This document shows positions 9,001-16,608 of a stretch of DNA of 64,000 nt, one piece after another. A program made the position numbers and the translations under genes. The first letter of the stretch is position 1, and each line of letters opens with the position of its first letter. The notes below the pieces were generated by a model. The model was not told where the DNA came from and searched no databases. It saw only the letters and a list, made by a program, of their open reading frames with translations. Origin of the DNA: Parasedimentitalea huanghaiensis (GTDB lineage: Bacteria; Pseudomonadota; Alphaproteobacteria; Rhodobacterales; Rhodobacteraceae); assembly GCF_009753675.1 (NCBI RefSeq), contig NZ_WQLV01000006.1, forward strand, positions 213,158 to 277,157, written 5' to 3'.

Positions 9001-10616
9001 GTGACCTGCGAAAAGTTCTGACGGAAGAAGTGGCTCAACGGACGGTACATCTTGGACAGAACCGCAGACGGGGTATCATCCCCCATCGAAGCCAGAGTTT
9101 CTTTGCCATCTTCGGCCATTGGAGATAAAATTTGTTCAAGCTCTTCAATGCTGTAACCCGCTGCGATCTGCCGCTTACGCAGATCTTCACCGCTGAACAT
9201 CGCTTGCTCACTCACACCAGCCAGAGCGGATTCCAGGTTGTTAATCTTGCCAACCCATTCACCAAATGGGCGTGCTGCCGCCAGCTGGTTCTTGATTTCA
9301 GTGTCGTGGAATAGTTTGCCTGCTTTCATATCCACAGCAATCATCTGCCCCGGACCCAGCGCACCCTTTTCAACCACCGATGCCTCGTCAATTGGCACCA
9401 TGCCAGCTTCGGATCCCGCGATCAGCAATCCGTCGCCAGTTACGACATACCGCATTGGGCGCAGCCCATTGCGGTCCAGACCTGCGCAGACCCAACGACC
9501 ATCAGTCATCGCCAGCGCAGCCGGGCCATCCCAGGGCTCCATCACCGAGTTGCAGTAAGAGTACATGTCGACCCACGGCTGCGGCAGCTCAACCGCTTGC
9601 TTGGACCAGCTTTCTGGCACCAGCATGGTTTTCGCCATCGGCGCTGTACGCCCAGCGCGGACCATGACCTCAAACACACAGTCCAGAGCAGCCGAGTCTG
9701 AGGCACCGCCCGGAATGATAGGTTTAATATCTTCAGCCATATCACCAAAGAACGAACTGGCCATTCTGATCTCGTGGCTTTTCATCCAGTTCAGGTTGCC
9801 CTTCAGCGTGTTGATTTCGCCATTGTGCGCCAACATGCGGAAGGGCTGGGCCAGCCACCACTGCGGGAAGGTGTTGGTGGAGTAACGCTGGTGATACAGC
9901 GCAAAACCGGACTCGAAACGCTCGTCCATCAGATCGGGGTAGAACACCGCAACCTGTTCGGCCAGCATCATGCCTTTGTAGATGATCGAGCGGCAGGACA
10001 GTGACGCGATATAGAGTTCAGATACATTTGCAGCAATCGCCGCTTTTTCAATCCGACGACGAATGACGTAGAGCTCGCGCTCGAATGTTTCCTCATCCAC
10101 ACCTTTTGAGTTACTGATCAGAATTTGCTCAATTTCAGGGCGGGTAACGTTGGCCTTGTCCCCGAGGCAGGTTACATCCACTGGCACATGTCGCCAGCCG
10201 TAGATGTAGTATCCCATCCGCAGTACTTCGCTTTCAACGATGGTCCGGCAGGTTTCCTGCGCTCCAAAGTTAGTCCGCGGTAGAAACACCTGTCCAACAG
10301 CAATCAGCTGATCTTTACGCGGTTCATGCCCGGTGCGTTTGATTTGATCATGGAAAAACGGAACAGGGATTTCAACGTGAATGCCAGCGCCATCGCCGGT
10401 CTTTCCATCGGCATCCACCGCTCCGCGGTGCCAGATCGCCTTAAGCGCATTGATACCGGCTTCCACCACTTGGCGGCTTTTCGTGCCATCGATTGAGACG
10501 ACCAAACCCACCCCACAAGATGAGTGCTCTTCCGCTTCGGAATAGAGACCGTTTTCGGCCATATATTTACGTTTAGCTTCTTCGCTGCGCACCCAGTCGG
10601 CATCATATTTGGTCAT
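6084..10616 (-). CDS. gltB: Glutamate synthase (NADPH) large subunit
   Basis: Makes two glutamates from glutamine and 2-oxoglutarate with GltD. The 1510-residue protein has a 33-residue propeptide before the N-terminal nucleophile Cys34 (HSSCGVG), the class II glutaminase domain, the central and FMN-binding TIM-barrel domains (GEGGEDPAHF, SGHNGGTGASP), the 3Fe-4S cluster cysteines in CIMVRQCQSNTCPVGVC, and the C-terminal beta-helix GXGXG domain. Length matches proteobacterial GltB. The start overlaps the stop of the GFA gene by ATGA, so gltB is the last gene of gltD-GFA-gltB. Confidence 0.98.
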   Translation of the reverse strand: MTKYDADWVRSEEAKRKYMAENGLYSEAEEHSSCGVGLVVSIDGTKSRQVVEAGINALKAIWHRGAVDADGKTGDGAGIHVEIPVPFFHDQIKRTGHEPRKDQLIAVGQVFLPRTNFGAQETCRTIVESEVLRMGYYIYGWRHVPVDVTCLGDKANVTRPEIEQILISNSKGVDEETFERELYVIRRRIEKAAIAANVSELYIASLSCRSIIYKGMMLAEQVAVFYPDLMDERFESGFALYHQRYSTNTFPQWWLAQPFRMLAHNGEINTLKGNLNWMKSHEIRMASSFFGDMAEDIKPIIPGGASDSAALDCVFEVMVRAGRTAPMAKTMLVPESWSKQAVELPQPWVDMYSYCNSVMEPWDGPAALAMTDGRWVCAGLDRNGLRPMRYVVTGDGLLIAGSEAGMVPIDEASVVEKGALGPGQMIAVDMKAGKLFHDTEIKNQLAAARPFGEWVGKINNLESALAGVSEQAMFSGEDLRKRQIAAGYSIEELEQILSPMAEDGKETLASMGDDTPSAVLSKMYRPLSHFFRQNFSQVTNPPIDSLREFRVMSLKTRFGNLKNVLEESSSQTEIIVLESPFVGNAQWDKLTSEFNAPLVEIDCTFSHGEGALSAALARVRSEAEDAVRSGAGHLVLTDQHSGADRVAMPMILATSAVHSHLTRKGLRTFCSLNVRSAECIDPHYFAVLIGCGATVVNAYLAEDSLADRVERGLLDGTLTENVTRYRDAIDQGLLKIMAKMGISVISSYRGGLNFEAVGLSRAMCAEFFPGMTSRISGIGVTGIQTKAERVHAKAWDAGLDVLPVGGFYKARKSGETHAWEATSMHMMQMACNRASFELWKQYSAKMQSNPPIHLRDLLDFKPLGKAVPIEEVESITSIRKRFVTPGMSLGALSPEAHKTLNVAMNRIGAKSDSGEGGEDPAHFVPEPNGDNPSAKIKQVASGRFGVTAEYLNQCEELEIKVAQGAKPGEGGQLPGMKVTDLIARLRHSTKGVTLISPPPHHDIYSIEDLAQLIYDLKQINPRCKVTVKLVASSGVGTIAAGVAKAKADVILISGHNGGTGASPATSIKYAGLPWEMGLTEAHQVLSMNNLRERVTLRTDGGLRTGRDIVMAAMLGAEEYGIGTAALIAMGCIMVRQCQSNTCPVGVCTQDEALRGKFTGNADKVVNLITFYAQEVRELLASIGARSMDDVIGRADLLAQVSRGSAHLDDLDLNPLLITVDGSADIVYDRKKERNSVPDTLDVEIVRDAARFLQDGEKMQLSYAVQNTHRSVGTRTSSHIVRNFGMRNSFQSDHLTVKLQGSAGQSLGAFAAPGLKLELSGDANDYVGKGLSGGTIVVRPPQVSPLTASENTIIGNTVLYGATDGYLFAAGRAGERFAVRNSGAKVVIEGCGACGCEYMTGGLAVILGSIGANFGAGMTGGMAYLYDPEGKADTMLNMETLVTNPVTVAHWEDQLKGLIERHLEETGSRKAADILQHWDTEKKNFLQVCPIEMLVHLPHPLSVEKSAVPAE

Positions 10617-11038
10617 TGGTCGTCTCCTTCGTCGGGCGCAAACAGGGCAATCGTTTCTGCCGTTGTCAGTCGTTTATGGTCTCCGGACAGCGCATAGCCT
10701 TCCGGTTTCATGTCACTGAAGAATTCCAGCGCCATGGTGTTATCGGCAGCGTTTTCAAACAGTCCCGCTGCCAAGCTTTTGTGATCGTCATGCACAGTGG
10801 CGTACCAAAGCGCCGACCCACAGGTGCCGCAAAAGCCGCGCTCAGCCCAATCGGACGATCGGTATGTTTTGGCCGGGCCAGAAACGGTGATTGAGCCAGG
10901 TTCCGTGGGGACAGACATATACATGCTGCTGGTCCAGCGACGGCACATATCACAGTGGCAAGCCCGGATTGCTGGATCAGCACGGGTCGCCGAAATGGTC
11001 ACGGCGCCACACATGCACTGACCTTTTATCTCGCTCAT
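10613..11038 (-). CDS. GFA / CENP-V family zinc protein
   Basis: A 141-residue protein of the Gfa-like family (glutathione-dependent formaldehyde-activating enzyme fold). Zinc-ligand cysteines are visible: Cys8 and Cys10 (GQCMCGAV), Cys27, Cys29 and Cys32 (CHCDMC), and Cys70 and Cys73 (FCGTCGSAL). Members are often annotated as aldehyde-activating enzymes, but most have no shown activity. It sits inside the glutamate synthase operon, 65 nt after gltD and overlapping gltB by 4 nt, so it is co-expressed with nitrogen assimilation; the reason is unknown. Confidence 0.9.
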   Translation of the reverse strand: MSEIKGQCMCGAVTISATRADPAIRACHCDMCRRWTSSMYMSVPTEPGSITVSGPAKTYRSSDWAERGFCGTCGSALWYATVHDDHKSLAAGLFENAADNTMALEFFSDMKPEGYALSGDHKRLTTAETIALFAPDEGDDQ

Positions 11039-11103
11039 ACCAATGTATCCTTTTGCTATGCGGCCATGTCGGCCCCTTGGCTGGTTGTGCTTGCAGTCGG
11101 CCT

Positions 11104-12543
11104 CTATTCCGCTGCAACAACTGCCTCTGCATTTAACTTACTGATGATAGCCTCAGCACAATCGCGGCCGTCTTTGATGGCCCAAACCACGAGGCTGGCA
11201 CCACGCACGATGTCACCTACGGCATAGACGCCATCCATGTCAGTTGCTCCGGTGGTATAGGCCGCTTTGATTGTGCCCCAACGGGTTACTGGTAGCTCAG
11301 GCTGGTTCCACAGGGTTGGCAAATCTTCTGGCTCAAAGCCCAACGCCTTGATCACCAAATCTGCCTCTTCAACATAATCAGCACCTTCGATCACTTCTGG
11401 TGCTTGACGTCCCGAAGCATCTGGCTGACCTAAGCGCATTTTCTGCACCATAACTCCGGAAACTTTTCCGTCTTCAGTGGTGAATCCTTTGGGCGCGGAC
11501 AGCCATTCAAAGATTACGCCTTCTTCCTCGGCGTTCTGAGTTTCGCGCTGCGAACCCGGCATATTGGCACGATCGCGACGATACAGACATTTCACCGAAG
11601 TCGCACCCTGTCGGATTGAGGTCCGTACGCAGTCCATAGCGGTATCACCACCGCCGATCACAACAACACGCTTGCCGTCAGCGTTCATTTGCCCGCTGGT
11701 GAATTCGGCCACTTCGTCACCAAAACTCTTTTTGTTTGAAACCGTCAGGAAGTCGATTGCCTTTTCAATCCCTTCAGATCCACTGCCGGGCACAGCCAGA
11801 TCGCGCGATTTGTAGACACCAGTGGCGATAATCACCGCGTCGTGTTTGGCGCGGAGTTCATCAAAGGAGATGTCTTCGCCAATAGCACAATTCAGTTCAA
11901 ACTTGACGCCTCCGTCAGCCAACAAATCGTTACGGCGCTGAACAACATCTTTTTCCAACTTGAACCCCGGGATGCCATACATCAGCAACCCGCCTGCCCG
12001 GTCAGAGCGGTCATATACAGTGACCTGCACCCCTGCCTGCCGCAGCATATCAGCAGCTGCCAGACCACCAGGCCCAGCGCCGATAATTCCAACACTTTCA
12101 GAGCGCTCGGCAGCCGGAGCAGCAGGTTTCACCCAGCCTTTGTCCCATGCCGTATCTGTGATGTATTTTTCGACTGTGCCGATAGTCACAGTACCATGGC
12201 CTGACTGCTCAATCACACAGTTGCCTTCGCAAAGGCGGTCTTGTGGACAGATGCGACCACAAATCTCAGGGAACGTGTTTGTAGCCTGGCTGACCTGGTA
12301 TGCCTCTTCCAGACGGCCAGTGGCGGTCAGCTGCAACCAGTCTGGGATATTGTTGTGTAGTGGGCAGTGACTTTGGCAATAGGGTACGCCACATTGACTG
12401 CAACGGCTGGACTGCTCTGCTGCCTTGGTCGCGGCATATTCAGCATAGATCTCGTCGAAATCTTCCTTACGCACCTCGGCTGCGCGTTTCTCAGGCATAT
12501 CGCGTTCGATTTGCACGAATTTGAGCATCGGTTGCTTGGCCAC
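11104..12543 (-). CDS. gltD: Glutamate synthase (NADPH) small subunit
   Basis: Passes electrons from NADPH through FAD and Fe-S clusters to GltB. The 479-residue protein has the N-terminal Fe-S cysteine clusters (CSQCGVPYCQSHCP and CGRICPQDRLCEGNC), a FAD-binding GAGPGGLAAADML with an acidic strand end, and an NADPH-binding GGGDTAMDC. First gene of the minus-strand operon gltD-GFA-gltB. The 240-bp space to the divergent uppP holds two inverted repeats that could be operators. Confidence 0.98.
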   Translation of the reverse strand: MAKQPMLKFVQIERDMPEKRAAEVRKEDFDEIYAEYAATKAAEQSSRCSQCGVPYCQSHCPLHNNIPDWLQLTATGRLEEAYQVSQATNTFPEICGRICPQDRLCEGNCVIEQSGHGTVTIGTVEKYITDTAWDKGWVKPAAPAAERSESVGIIGAGPGGLAAADMLRQAGVQVTVYDRSDRAGGLLMYGIPGFKLEKDVVQRRNDLLADGGVKFELNCAIGEDISFDELRAKHDAVIIATGVYKSRDLAVPGSGSEGIEKAIDFLTVSNKKSFGDEVAEFTSGQMNADGKRVVVIGGGDTAMDCVRTSIRQGATSVKCLYRRDRANMPGSQRETQNAEEEGVIFEWLSAPKGFTTEDGKVSGVMVQKMRLGQPDASGRQAPEVIEGADYVEEADLVIKALGFEPEDLPTLWNQPELPVTRWGTIKAAYTTGATDMDGVYAVGDIVRGASLVVWAIKDGRDCAEAIISKLNAEAVVAAE

Positions 12544-12598
12544 GGGTCAGACTCCCTGATTTGGCTGGCTGCGATTTTGTAGATCAGAGCACGGTGAA

Positions 12599-12625
12599 TT
12601 AAAGGTCAATGTTGCTGACCTTTAA
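12599..12625. promoter_or_regulatory. Perfect 10-bp inverted repeat upstream of gltD
   Basis: TTAAAGGTCA at 12599-12608 and TGACCTTTAA at 12616-12625 are exact inverted repeats 7 nt apart, 56-82 nt upstream of the gltD start. Read on the minus strand, the left arm includes TTGACC, a possible -35, but the element 17 nt further on (TGATCT) is a poor -10. An operator for the gltD operon is more likely than a terminator, since no T-tract follows and genes diverge here. A second, 7-bp repeat (TTTAGGT/ACCTAAA, 12675-12698) lies nearer uppP. Confidence 0.45.
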
Positions 12626-12783
12626 GGCCTGCACTTATGATCCATTACCTGAATCTGAAGGGATGTACAGAGATTTTAGGTACATTACCGGACCTAAATC
12701 AAGGACTTTCATTTGAAACAAGACACTTATACACATTGGAGCGGCAAGTACTTCTTCAACAAAACAACGAGCATCAGGTTTTA

Positions 12784-13590
12784 ATGCCCATATTTCAATT
12801 GGTCCTAGTTGCACTCATTCAAGGTATAACCGAATTTCTACCAGTTTCCTCGTCTGGCCACCTTATATTGCTTCCCGGCCTTACTGGCCTTGAAGACCAG
12901 GGGCAGCTAATCGACGTAGCAGCCCACATCGGCACTCTGACCGCAGTGGTGATTTACTTTTGGAGTGACGTACGCACCGGCTTACTGGGGTTACCACATT
13001 TGATGCGCGGACGCGCAGATACACCTGGATCCAAATTGGCGCTGGGGCTCATGATCGCGACAGTTCCGACTGTCATTTTTGGCGCCATACTTCACTTCAC
13101 TGGGCTGAGCGACGCTCTACGTTCAATAACGGTGATTGGCTGGACAATGCTGGGCTTTGGGGTCGTTCTGTATATCGCCGACCAAAAGGGGAGTACATTT
13201 AAGGACGCCAGCGATTGGGGGCCAAAAGACGCTCTTCTCATGGGCCTTTGGCAAATGTTGGCACTAATACCCGGCACCTCACGCTCTGGGATAACCATCA
13301 CCGGCGCAAGACAGCTGGGATACAACCGTACCGACGGAGCCCGGATTTCAATGCTGATGTCTATTCCAGTGATTGTTGCGTCCGGCGTCCTGTTGGGGAG
13401 CGGAATGGCAATCGAAGCCAATACAACCGTGATTCGAGACGCCGGAATTGTAGCGCTGCTTTCTATGTTGTCAGCGTTACTGGCGCTCAGCTTGATGATG
13501 AGACTGCTGCTTAGCGTCAGCTTTACCCCCTATGTAATTTACCGGATACTTCTTGGCCTGGTTCTTCTGGTGGTTGCCTACAGCAGCTAA
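12784..13590 (+). CDS. uppP: Undecaprenyl-diphosphatase
   Basis: Removes a phosphate from undecaprenyl diphosphate, recycling the lipid carrier for peptidoglycan and glycan export. The 268-residue integral membrane protein has the BacA/UppP signatures GITEFLPVSSSGHL near the N-terminus and PGTSRSG in the second half, with seven to eight predicted helices. The frame is open back to 12637, but the extra 49 residues are polar and unlike the family; the ATG at 12784 gives the standard start (MPIFQLVLVALIQG) and length. Confidence 0.96.
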   Translation: MPIFQLVLVALIQGITEFLPVSSSGHLILLPGLTGLEDQGQLIDVAAHIGTLTAVVIYFWSDVRTGLLGLPHLMRGRADTPGSKLALGLMIATVPTVIFGAILHFTGLSDALRSITVIGWTMLGFGVVLYIADQKGSTFKDASDWGPKDALLMGLWQMLALIPGTSRSGITITGARQLGYNRTDGARISMLMSIPVIVASGVLLGSGMAIEANTTVIRDAGIVALLSMLSALLALSLMMRLLLSVSFTPYVIYRILLGLVLLVVAYSS

Positions 13591-13597
13591 CCACCAG
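13567..13597. terminator. Hairpin at the uppP end
   Basis: CTGGTGGTT at 13567-13575 pairs exactly with AACCACCAG at 13589-13597, spanning the uppP stop codon, between convergent genes. The loop is 13 nt and no T-tract follows on the plus strand, so this is a moderate candidate. Confidence 0.4.
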
Positions 13598-13614
13598 ATC
13601 ACCGTAAATCTATT

Positions 13615-14259
13615 TTACCATCCCGCAGTCAGTCGCTGATGAGGTGCAGGGTGCAAGCCTACCAAATCCAGCATTGCCACAGAAAAATCCGCAATTGAAA
13701 TCTGTGATTGCCCATCCGCCTGCCGGACCACTTCATCTCGTCCAAGCGCATAACGACCGGTTCGAACCTCAGGTATCAACATTGGTGACGGCCGCAGGCA
13801 GATCCAGTTGGCATCCTTTTCAGCTTCCAGCAATGCATCTTGCGCGGCACATGCCTCTGCGATCGGACGAACACTTTGCGGTAGAAAATCTGGTGCTGAG
13901 ACTACGGTGTGACCAGAACCATCCCCAAGCTTCAGCAGCGCTGCACCGCCAGTGATATATACCGGTGTGCCAGTGACCCGCGCCGCAATCAATACCTGCT
14001 GTGTTAGAGCAACCAAAAGTTCCTCATGACCGCTTGGTGGCCGCAAAGCAGAAATTACTGCATCGTGCGTCTGAAACAGCTCTTCTAACCGTTCTGGCTC
14101 TGCCAACACATCCAACAAGACATGCGCAAGGTTTGGATTGCTTTCATCCGCTCCTGCAAACCCACGCGCACAGCCAGTCACTTGATAACCGCGCAAAAGC
14201 GCCTCCCGCACCGCTTCACGCCCTACATCGCCTGTGGCGCCCAAAATAAGTACTTTCAT
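13615..14259 (-). CDS. NAD(P)-binding Rossmann protein (NmrA/atypical SDR type)
   Basis: A 214-residue cytosolic protein beginning with a strand-GATGDVG dinucleotide-binding motif, followed by an acidic-residue patch and a YITGGAALLKLGDG segment typical of NAD(P)H-binding flavin-reductase-like or NmrA-like proteins. No Tyr-x-x-x-Lys catalytic pair is evident, so it may be a redox sensor or quinone-reductase relative. Its upstream region contains two MarR-type palindromes, suggesting induction by an aromatic, quinone or redox signal. Confidence 0.82.
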   Translation of the reverse strand: MKVLILGATGDVGREAVREALLRGYQVTGCARGFAGADESNPNLAHVLLDVLAEPERLEELFQTHDAVISALRPPSGHEELLVALTQQVLIAARVTGTPVYITGGAALLKLGDGSGHTVVSAPDFLPQSVRPIAEACAAQDALLEAEKDANWICLRPSPMLIPEVRTGRYALGRDEVVRQADGQSQISIADFSVAMLDLVGLHPAPHQRLTAGW

Positions 14260-14308
14260 AGCTAATATCCTCTCTCTTATTGCTAAGCTGGCTCAACCGG
14301 AGCTCAAC

Positions 14309-14326
14309 TATCTTGATGTCGAGATA
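14309..14326. promoter_or_regulatory. MarR-type operator, proximal copy
   Basis: TATCTTGATGTCGAGATA is an imperfect palindrome (14 of 18 positions symmetrical), 50 nt upstream of the Rossmann-protein start at 14259 and 27 nt (centre to centre) from a near-identical perfect copy. The 9+9 palindrome with TATCT-n8-AGATA ends resembles sites of MarR-family repressors. Confidence 0.6.
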
Positions 14327-14335
14327 CATTCCAAA

Positions 14336-14353
14336 TATCTTGACGTCAAGATA
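14336..14353. promoter_or_regulatory. MarR-type operator, distal perfect copy
   Basis: TATCTTGACGTCAAGATA is a perfect 18-bp palindrome. Together with the copy at 14309-14326 it forms two sites phased by 27 bp, upstream of the minus-strand gene at 13615-14259. On the other side lies only the terminator of the converging-strand neighbour, so the Rossmann gene is the clear target. Confidence 0.65.
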
Positions 14354-14375
14354 AAATTTCACACTAAACTCTTCC

Positions 14376-14408
14376 AAACAAAAAGGGCGCAGGGTCCCCC
14401 CTACGCCC
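14376..14408 (-). terminator. Intrinsic terminator of the NDUFA9-like gene
   Basis: GGGCGCAGGG at 14385-14394 pairs with CCCTACGCCC at 14399-14408 around a 4-nt loop. The one mismatch on the plus strand becomes G-U on the minus strand, where the stem is followed by TTTTTGTTT. This fits termination of the minus-strand gene ending at 14432. Confidence 0.85.
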
Positions 14409-14431
14409 AATCGAAATTAAAGTTTCTTATT

Positions 14432-15421
14432 TTACCCGTCGTGACGCAGATTACGAGCAGATCCAGTAATTGCATCATACTGACCCGCCGGGCGGAACTT
14501 CCATAGATAGTCTGGCAATACCGAACCCAATGTCACCGGCTGCAGATCCAAATCGGCAAACCCCATGGCACCCTCTGCGACCACATTATCGCGCTTCAGA
14601 CCACGCAACTGATCGCGGGTCAGCACGCCGTTAGAAATAAGTTGGAAACTGGCAGCCTGCATCATGTCAAAGCCAAAAGCCATCGGCCAAGCAACGATGC
14701 CCGGCAATGAAACCACCAAACGACGACGGTGCACCACTGACAGCATATCCTGCATCAATGCGCTGAAACTCTTCACCTCTGGACCACCCAATTCGTAGAC
14801 ACCACCGGCAGCTTCGCCCAACAGACCTTTGACCGCGGCCTTAGCTACATCATCTGCAAACACAGGTTGAAACAGTGTCTTACCGCTGGCAATCGGCAAT
14901 ACTGGGCCTAGTCGGGTCATGCCCGCAAAGCGGTTAAAGAAGTTGTCTTCCGTGCCAAATACAACCGACGGACGTAGCACCATCGCATTTGGCATGTGCT
15001 TCAGAACAGCCGCTTCACCTGCTGCTTTGGTTCGACCATACGCGCTAGGCGCATCAGCATCGGCACCAATCGCAGACACATGCACCATATTGGCGACGCC
15101 TTGTTCCACAGCGATCCGAGCAATCCTGCCCGCACCTTCTGCATGGACAGCGTCAAAGGTATTCTTGCCCAGCTCATTCAAAACACCCACACAGTTCACC
15201 ACGGCGTCGGAGCCAGTCATAACTGCCGCAACTGAAGCATCGTCGCGAATATTGCAAAATATTGGCTCGACCTGCCCCGGAACACCGTAAGGCTTTACGT
15301 GCATGGCTTCGTTAGGACGGCGAACCGCCACCCGAACGCGCCAACCTTCTTTGGCCATTCGGCGCGCAATGTAACGACCGACAAAACCAGACCCACCATA
15401 GATCGTGACCAGTTTGGACAT
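14432..15421 (-). CDS. NDUFA9-like complex I-associated NAD(P)-binding protein
   Basis: A 329-residue extended-SDR-like protein with GGSGFVGR near the N-terminus, HVSAIGADADAPSAYGRTK around the usual Tyr-x-x-x-Lys, and RPSVVFGTEDNFFNRF. This is the pattern of the alphaproteobacterial proteins related to mitochondrial complex I subunit NDUFA9. It probably binds NADPH and associates with, or helps assemble, NADH:quinone oxidoreductase at the inner membrane, although it has no membrane helix itself. Transcribed alone, with its own terminator downstream. Confidence 0.88.
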   Translation of the reverse strand: MSKLVTIYGGSGFVGRYIARRMAKEGWRVRVAVRRPNEAMHVKPYGVPGQVEPIFCNIRDDASVAAVMTGSDAVVNCVGVLNELGKNTFDAVHAEGAGRIARIAVEQGVANMVHVSAIGADADAPSAYGRTKAAGEAAVLKHMPNAMVLRPSVVFGTEDNFFNRFAGMTRLGPVLPIASGKTLFQPVFADDVAKAAVKGLLGEAAGGVYELGGPEVKSFSALMQDMLSVVHRRRLVVSLPGIVAWPMAFGFDMMQAASFQLISNGVLTRDQLRGLKRDNVVAEGAMGFADLDLQPVTLGSVLPDYLWKFRPAGQYDAITGSARNLRHDG

Positions 15422-15586
15422 CTTTTGGCTCCTAACTTTAGCTGTTGAACCGATCTACCGCCCCACGCCCCTGCAAACAAGGCGCAAAACACCGTGGATT
15501 GATCTCAAACACCCGGTTTTCCTCACACTCTGGATCAGAAGTTGCTCGCCCCGTCGGTGATCGACGGAAAAAATGGAAAAATCCAT

Positions 15587-15615
15587 TTGACGCCCCCAGC
15601 GACTCGACCTATACG
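15587..15615 (+). promoter_or_regulatory. Promoter of the first tRNA-Leu gene
   Basis: TTGACG at 15587-15592 and TATACG at 15610-15615 are separated by exactly 17 nt, and the tRNA begins 18 nt after the -10. This is a good housekeeping-type promoter, and an almost identical one precedes the second copy. Confidence 0.8.
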
Positions 15616-15632
15616 CGCCACACTACATCCGT

Positions 15633-15719
<87 letters not shown>

Positions 15720-15818
15720 TCTATCCAACAGTATGACATGCATTTTCCCGTCGGATACGGTAGGAACTTCCGCTTCCACTTCCCAAATTTAATCCCCTTG
15801 CCTCTCGAAAATATCCGT

Positions 15819-15847
15819 TTGACGCCCTCCCCGACTCGACCTATACG
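15819..15847 (+). promoter_or_regulatory. Promoter of the second tRNA-Leu gene
   Basis: TTGACG at 15819-15824 and TATACG at 15842-15847 are 17 nt apart, in the same position relative to the tRNA as for copy 1. The spacer differs at a few bases, so the promoter was duplicated along with the gene and has begun to diverge. Confidence 0.8.
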
Positions 15848-15864
15848 CCCCACACTACATCCGT

Positions 15865-15951
<87 letters not shown>

Positions 15952-16118
15952 AAACACCCCCCATGGTTGCAATCCTAGAAAAAGTTTTAGCGTCACTTAA
16001 TCTGTTTGATTTCAAAAAGTTGCCAAACTGGACTGATTTTTACGCAAAACTGGCCCGATGTTTCTACATGTGATTACCCCATGCTTCCCCATCGACCTCT
16101 GACAGGGAGAAGTTATTA

Positions 16119-16556
16119 ATGTCCGAAAATGTAATATTACTCGCAATTGATGGCAGTAGCGGTGCGGAACGAGCGTTAGCTCACACCCGTCGCCGCGCTG
16201 AATTGGGTGGCGCCAAAGTGGTTGTTGCCTATGTGATCGAATGGTCCCCCTATTCGTTCAACACACCAGAAGAAAACGCAGAACGCCATTCCCGGCGTGA
16301 AAGTGAAATTGCCAAAGCACATGATTCAGTGATTGGCCCAGCGCTTAGCTATCTGACCGACGGGGGAATCGTCGTTGACAGCATTGTGCGGCATGGCAAT
16401 CCCACGGAAACTTTGATCGCAGTAGCCAAAGAAACAAGTGCCGCTCAGATTGTAATTGGCAGACGAGGACAATCAGGCCTTAAATCACTGATTTTCGGGT
16501 CCGTTGCAGGCAACTTGATTCAGACTGCGCCAGTGCCGGTTATGGTTGTCCCATAG
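16119..16556 (+). CDS. Universal stress protein (UspA family)
   Basis: A 145-residue cytoplasmic protein of the Usp fold. It starts with ILLAIDGSSGAERAL and ends with the ATP-binding signature IGRRGQSGLKSLIFGSVAGNL followed by the PVPVMVVP strand, so it should bind ATP. GGGAGA lies about 9 nt before the ATG. The symporter gene begins 52 nt after its stop on the same strand, so the two may be co-transcribed. The physiological trigger is not visible in the sequence. Confidence 0.95.
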   Translation: MSENVILLAIDGSSGAERALAHTRRRAELGGAKVVVAYVIEWSPYSFNTPEENAERHSRRESEIAKAHDSVIGPALSYLTDGGIVVDSIVRHGNPTETLIAVAKETSAAQIVIGRRGQSGLKSLIFGSVAGNLIQTAPVPVMVVP

Positions 16557-16608
16557 GTTGCAATTTCGCTTACACAATAATCTTTCATCGAAATTCGAGG
16601 AGTTCGGG

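Noticed and set aside
12637..12783. N-terminal extension of uppP
   Set aside because: Polar and unlike UppP; the family start and length fit the ATG at 12784, and the stretch holds an inverted repeat.
15547..15567. CCGTCG/CGACGG repeat upstream of the tRNA genes
   Set aside because: Only 6 bp, followed by A rather than T on the plus strand; not convincing as terminator or operator.
16000..16118. FNR-type box before the universal stress protein gene
   Set aside because: TTGAT is present but the matching ATCAA half is not at the right spacing.
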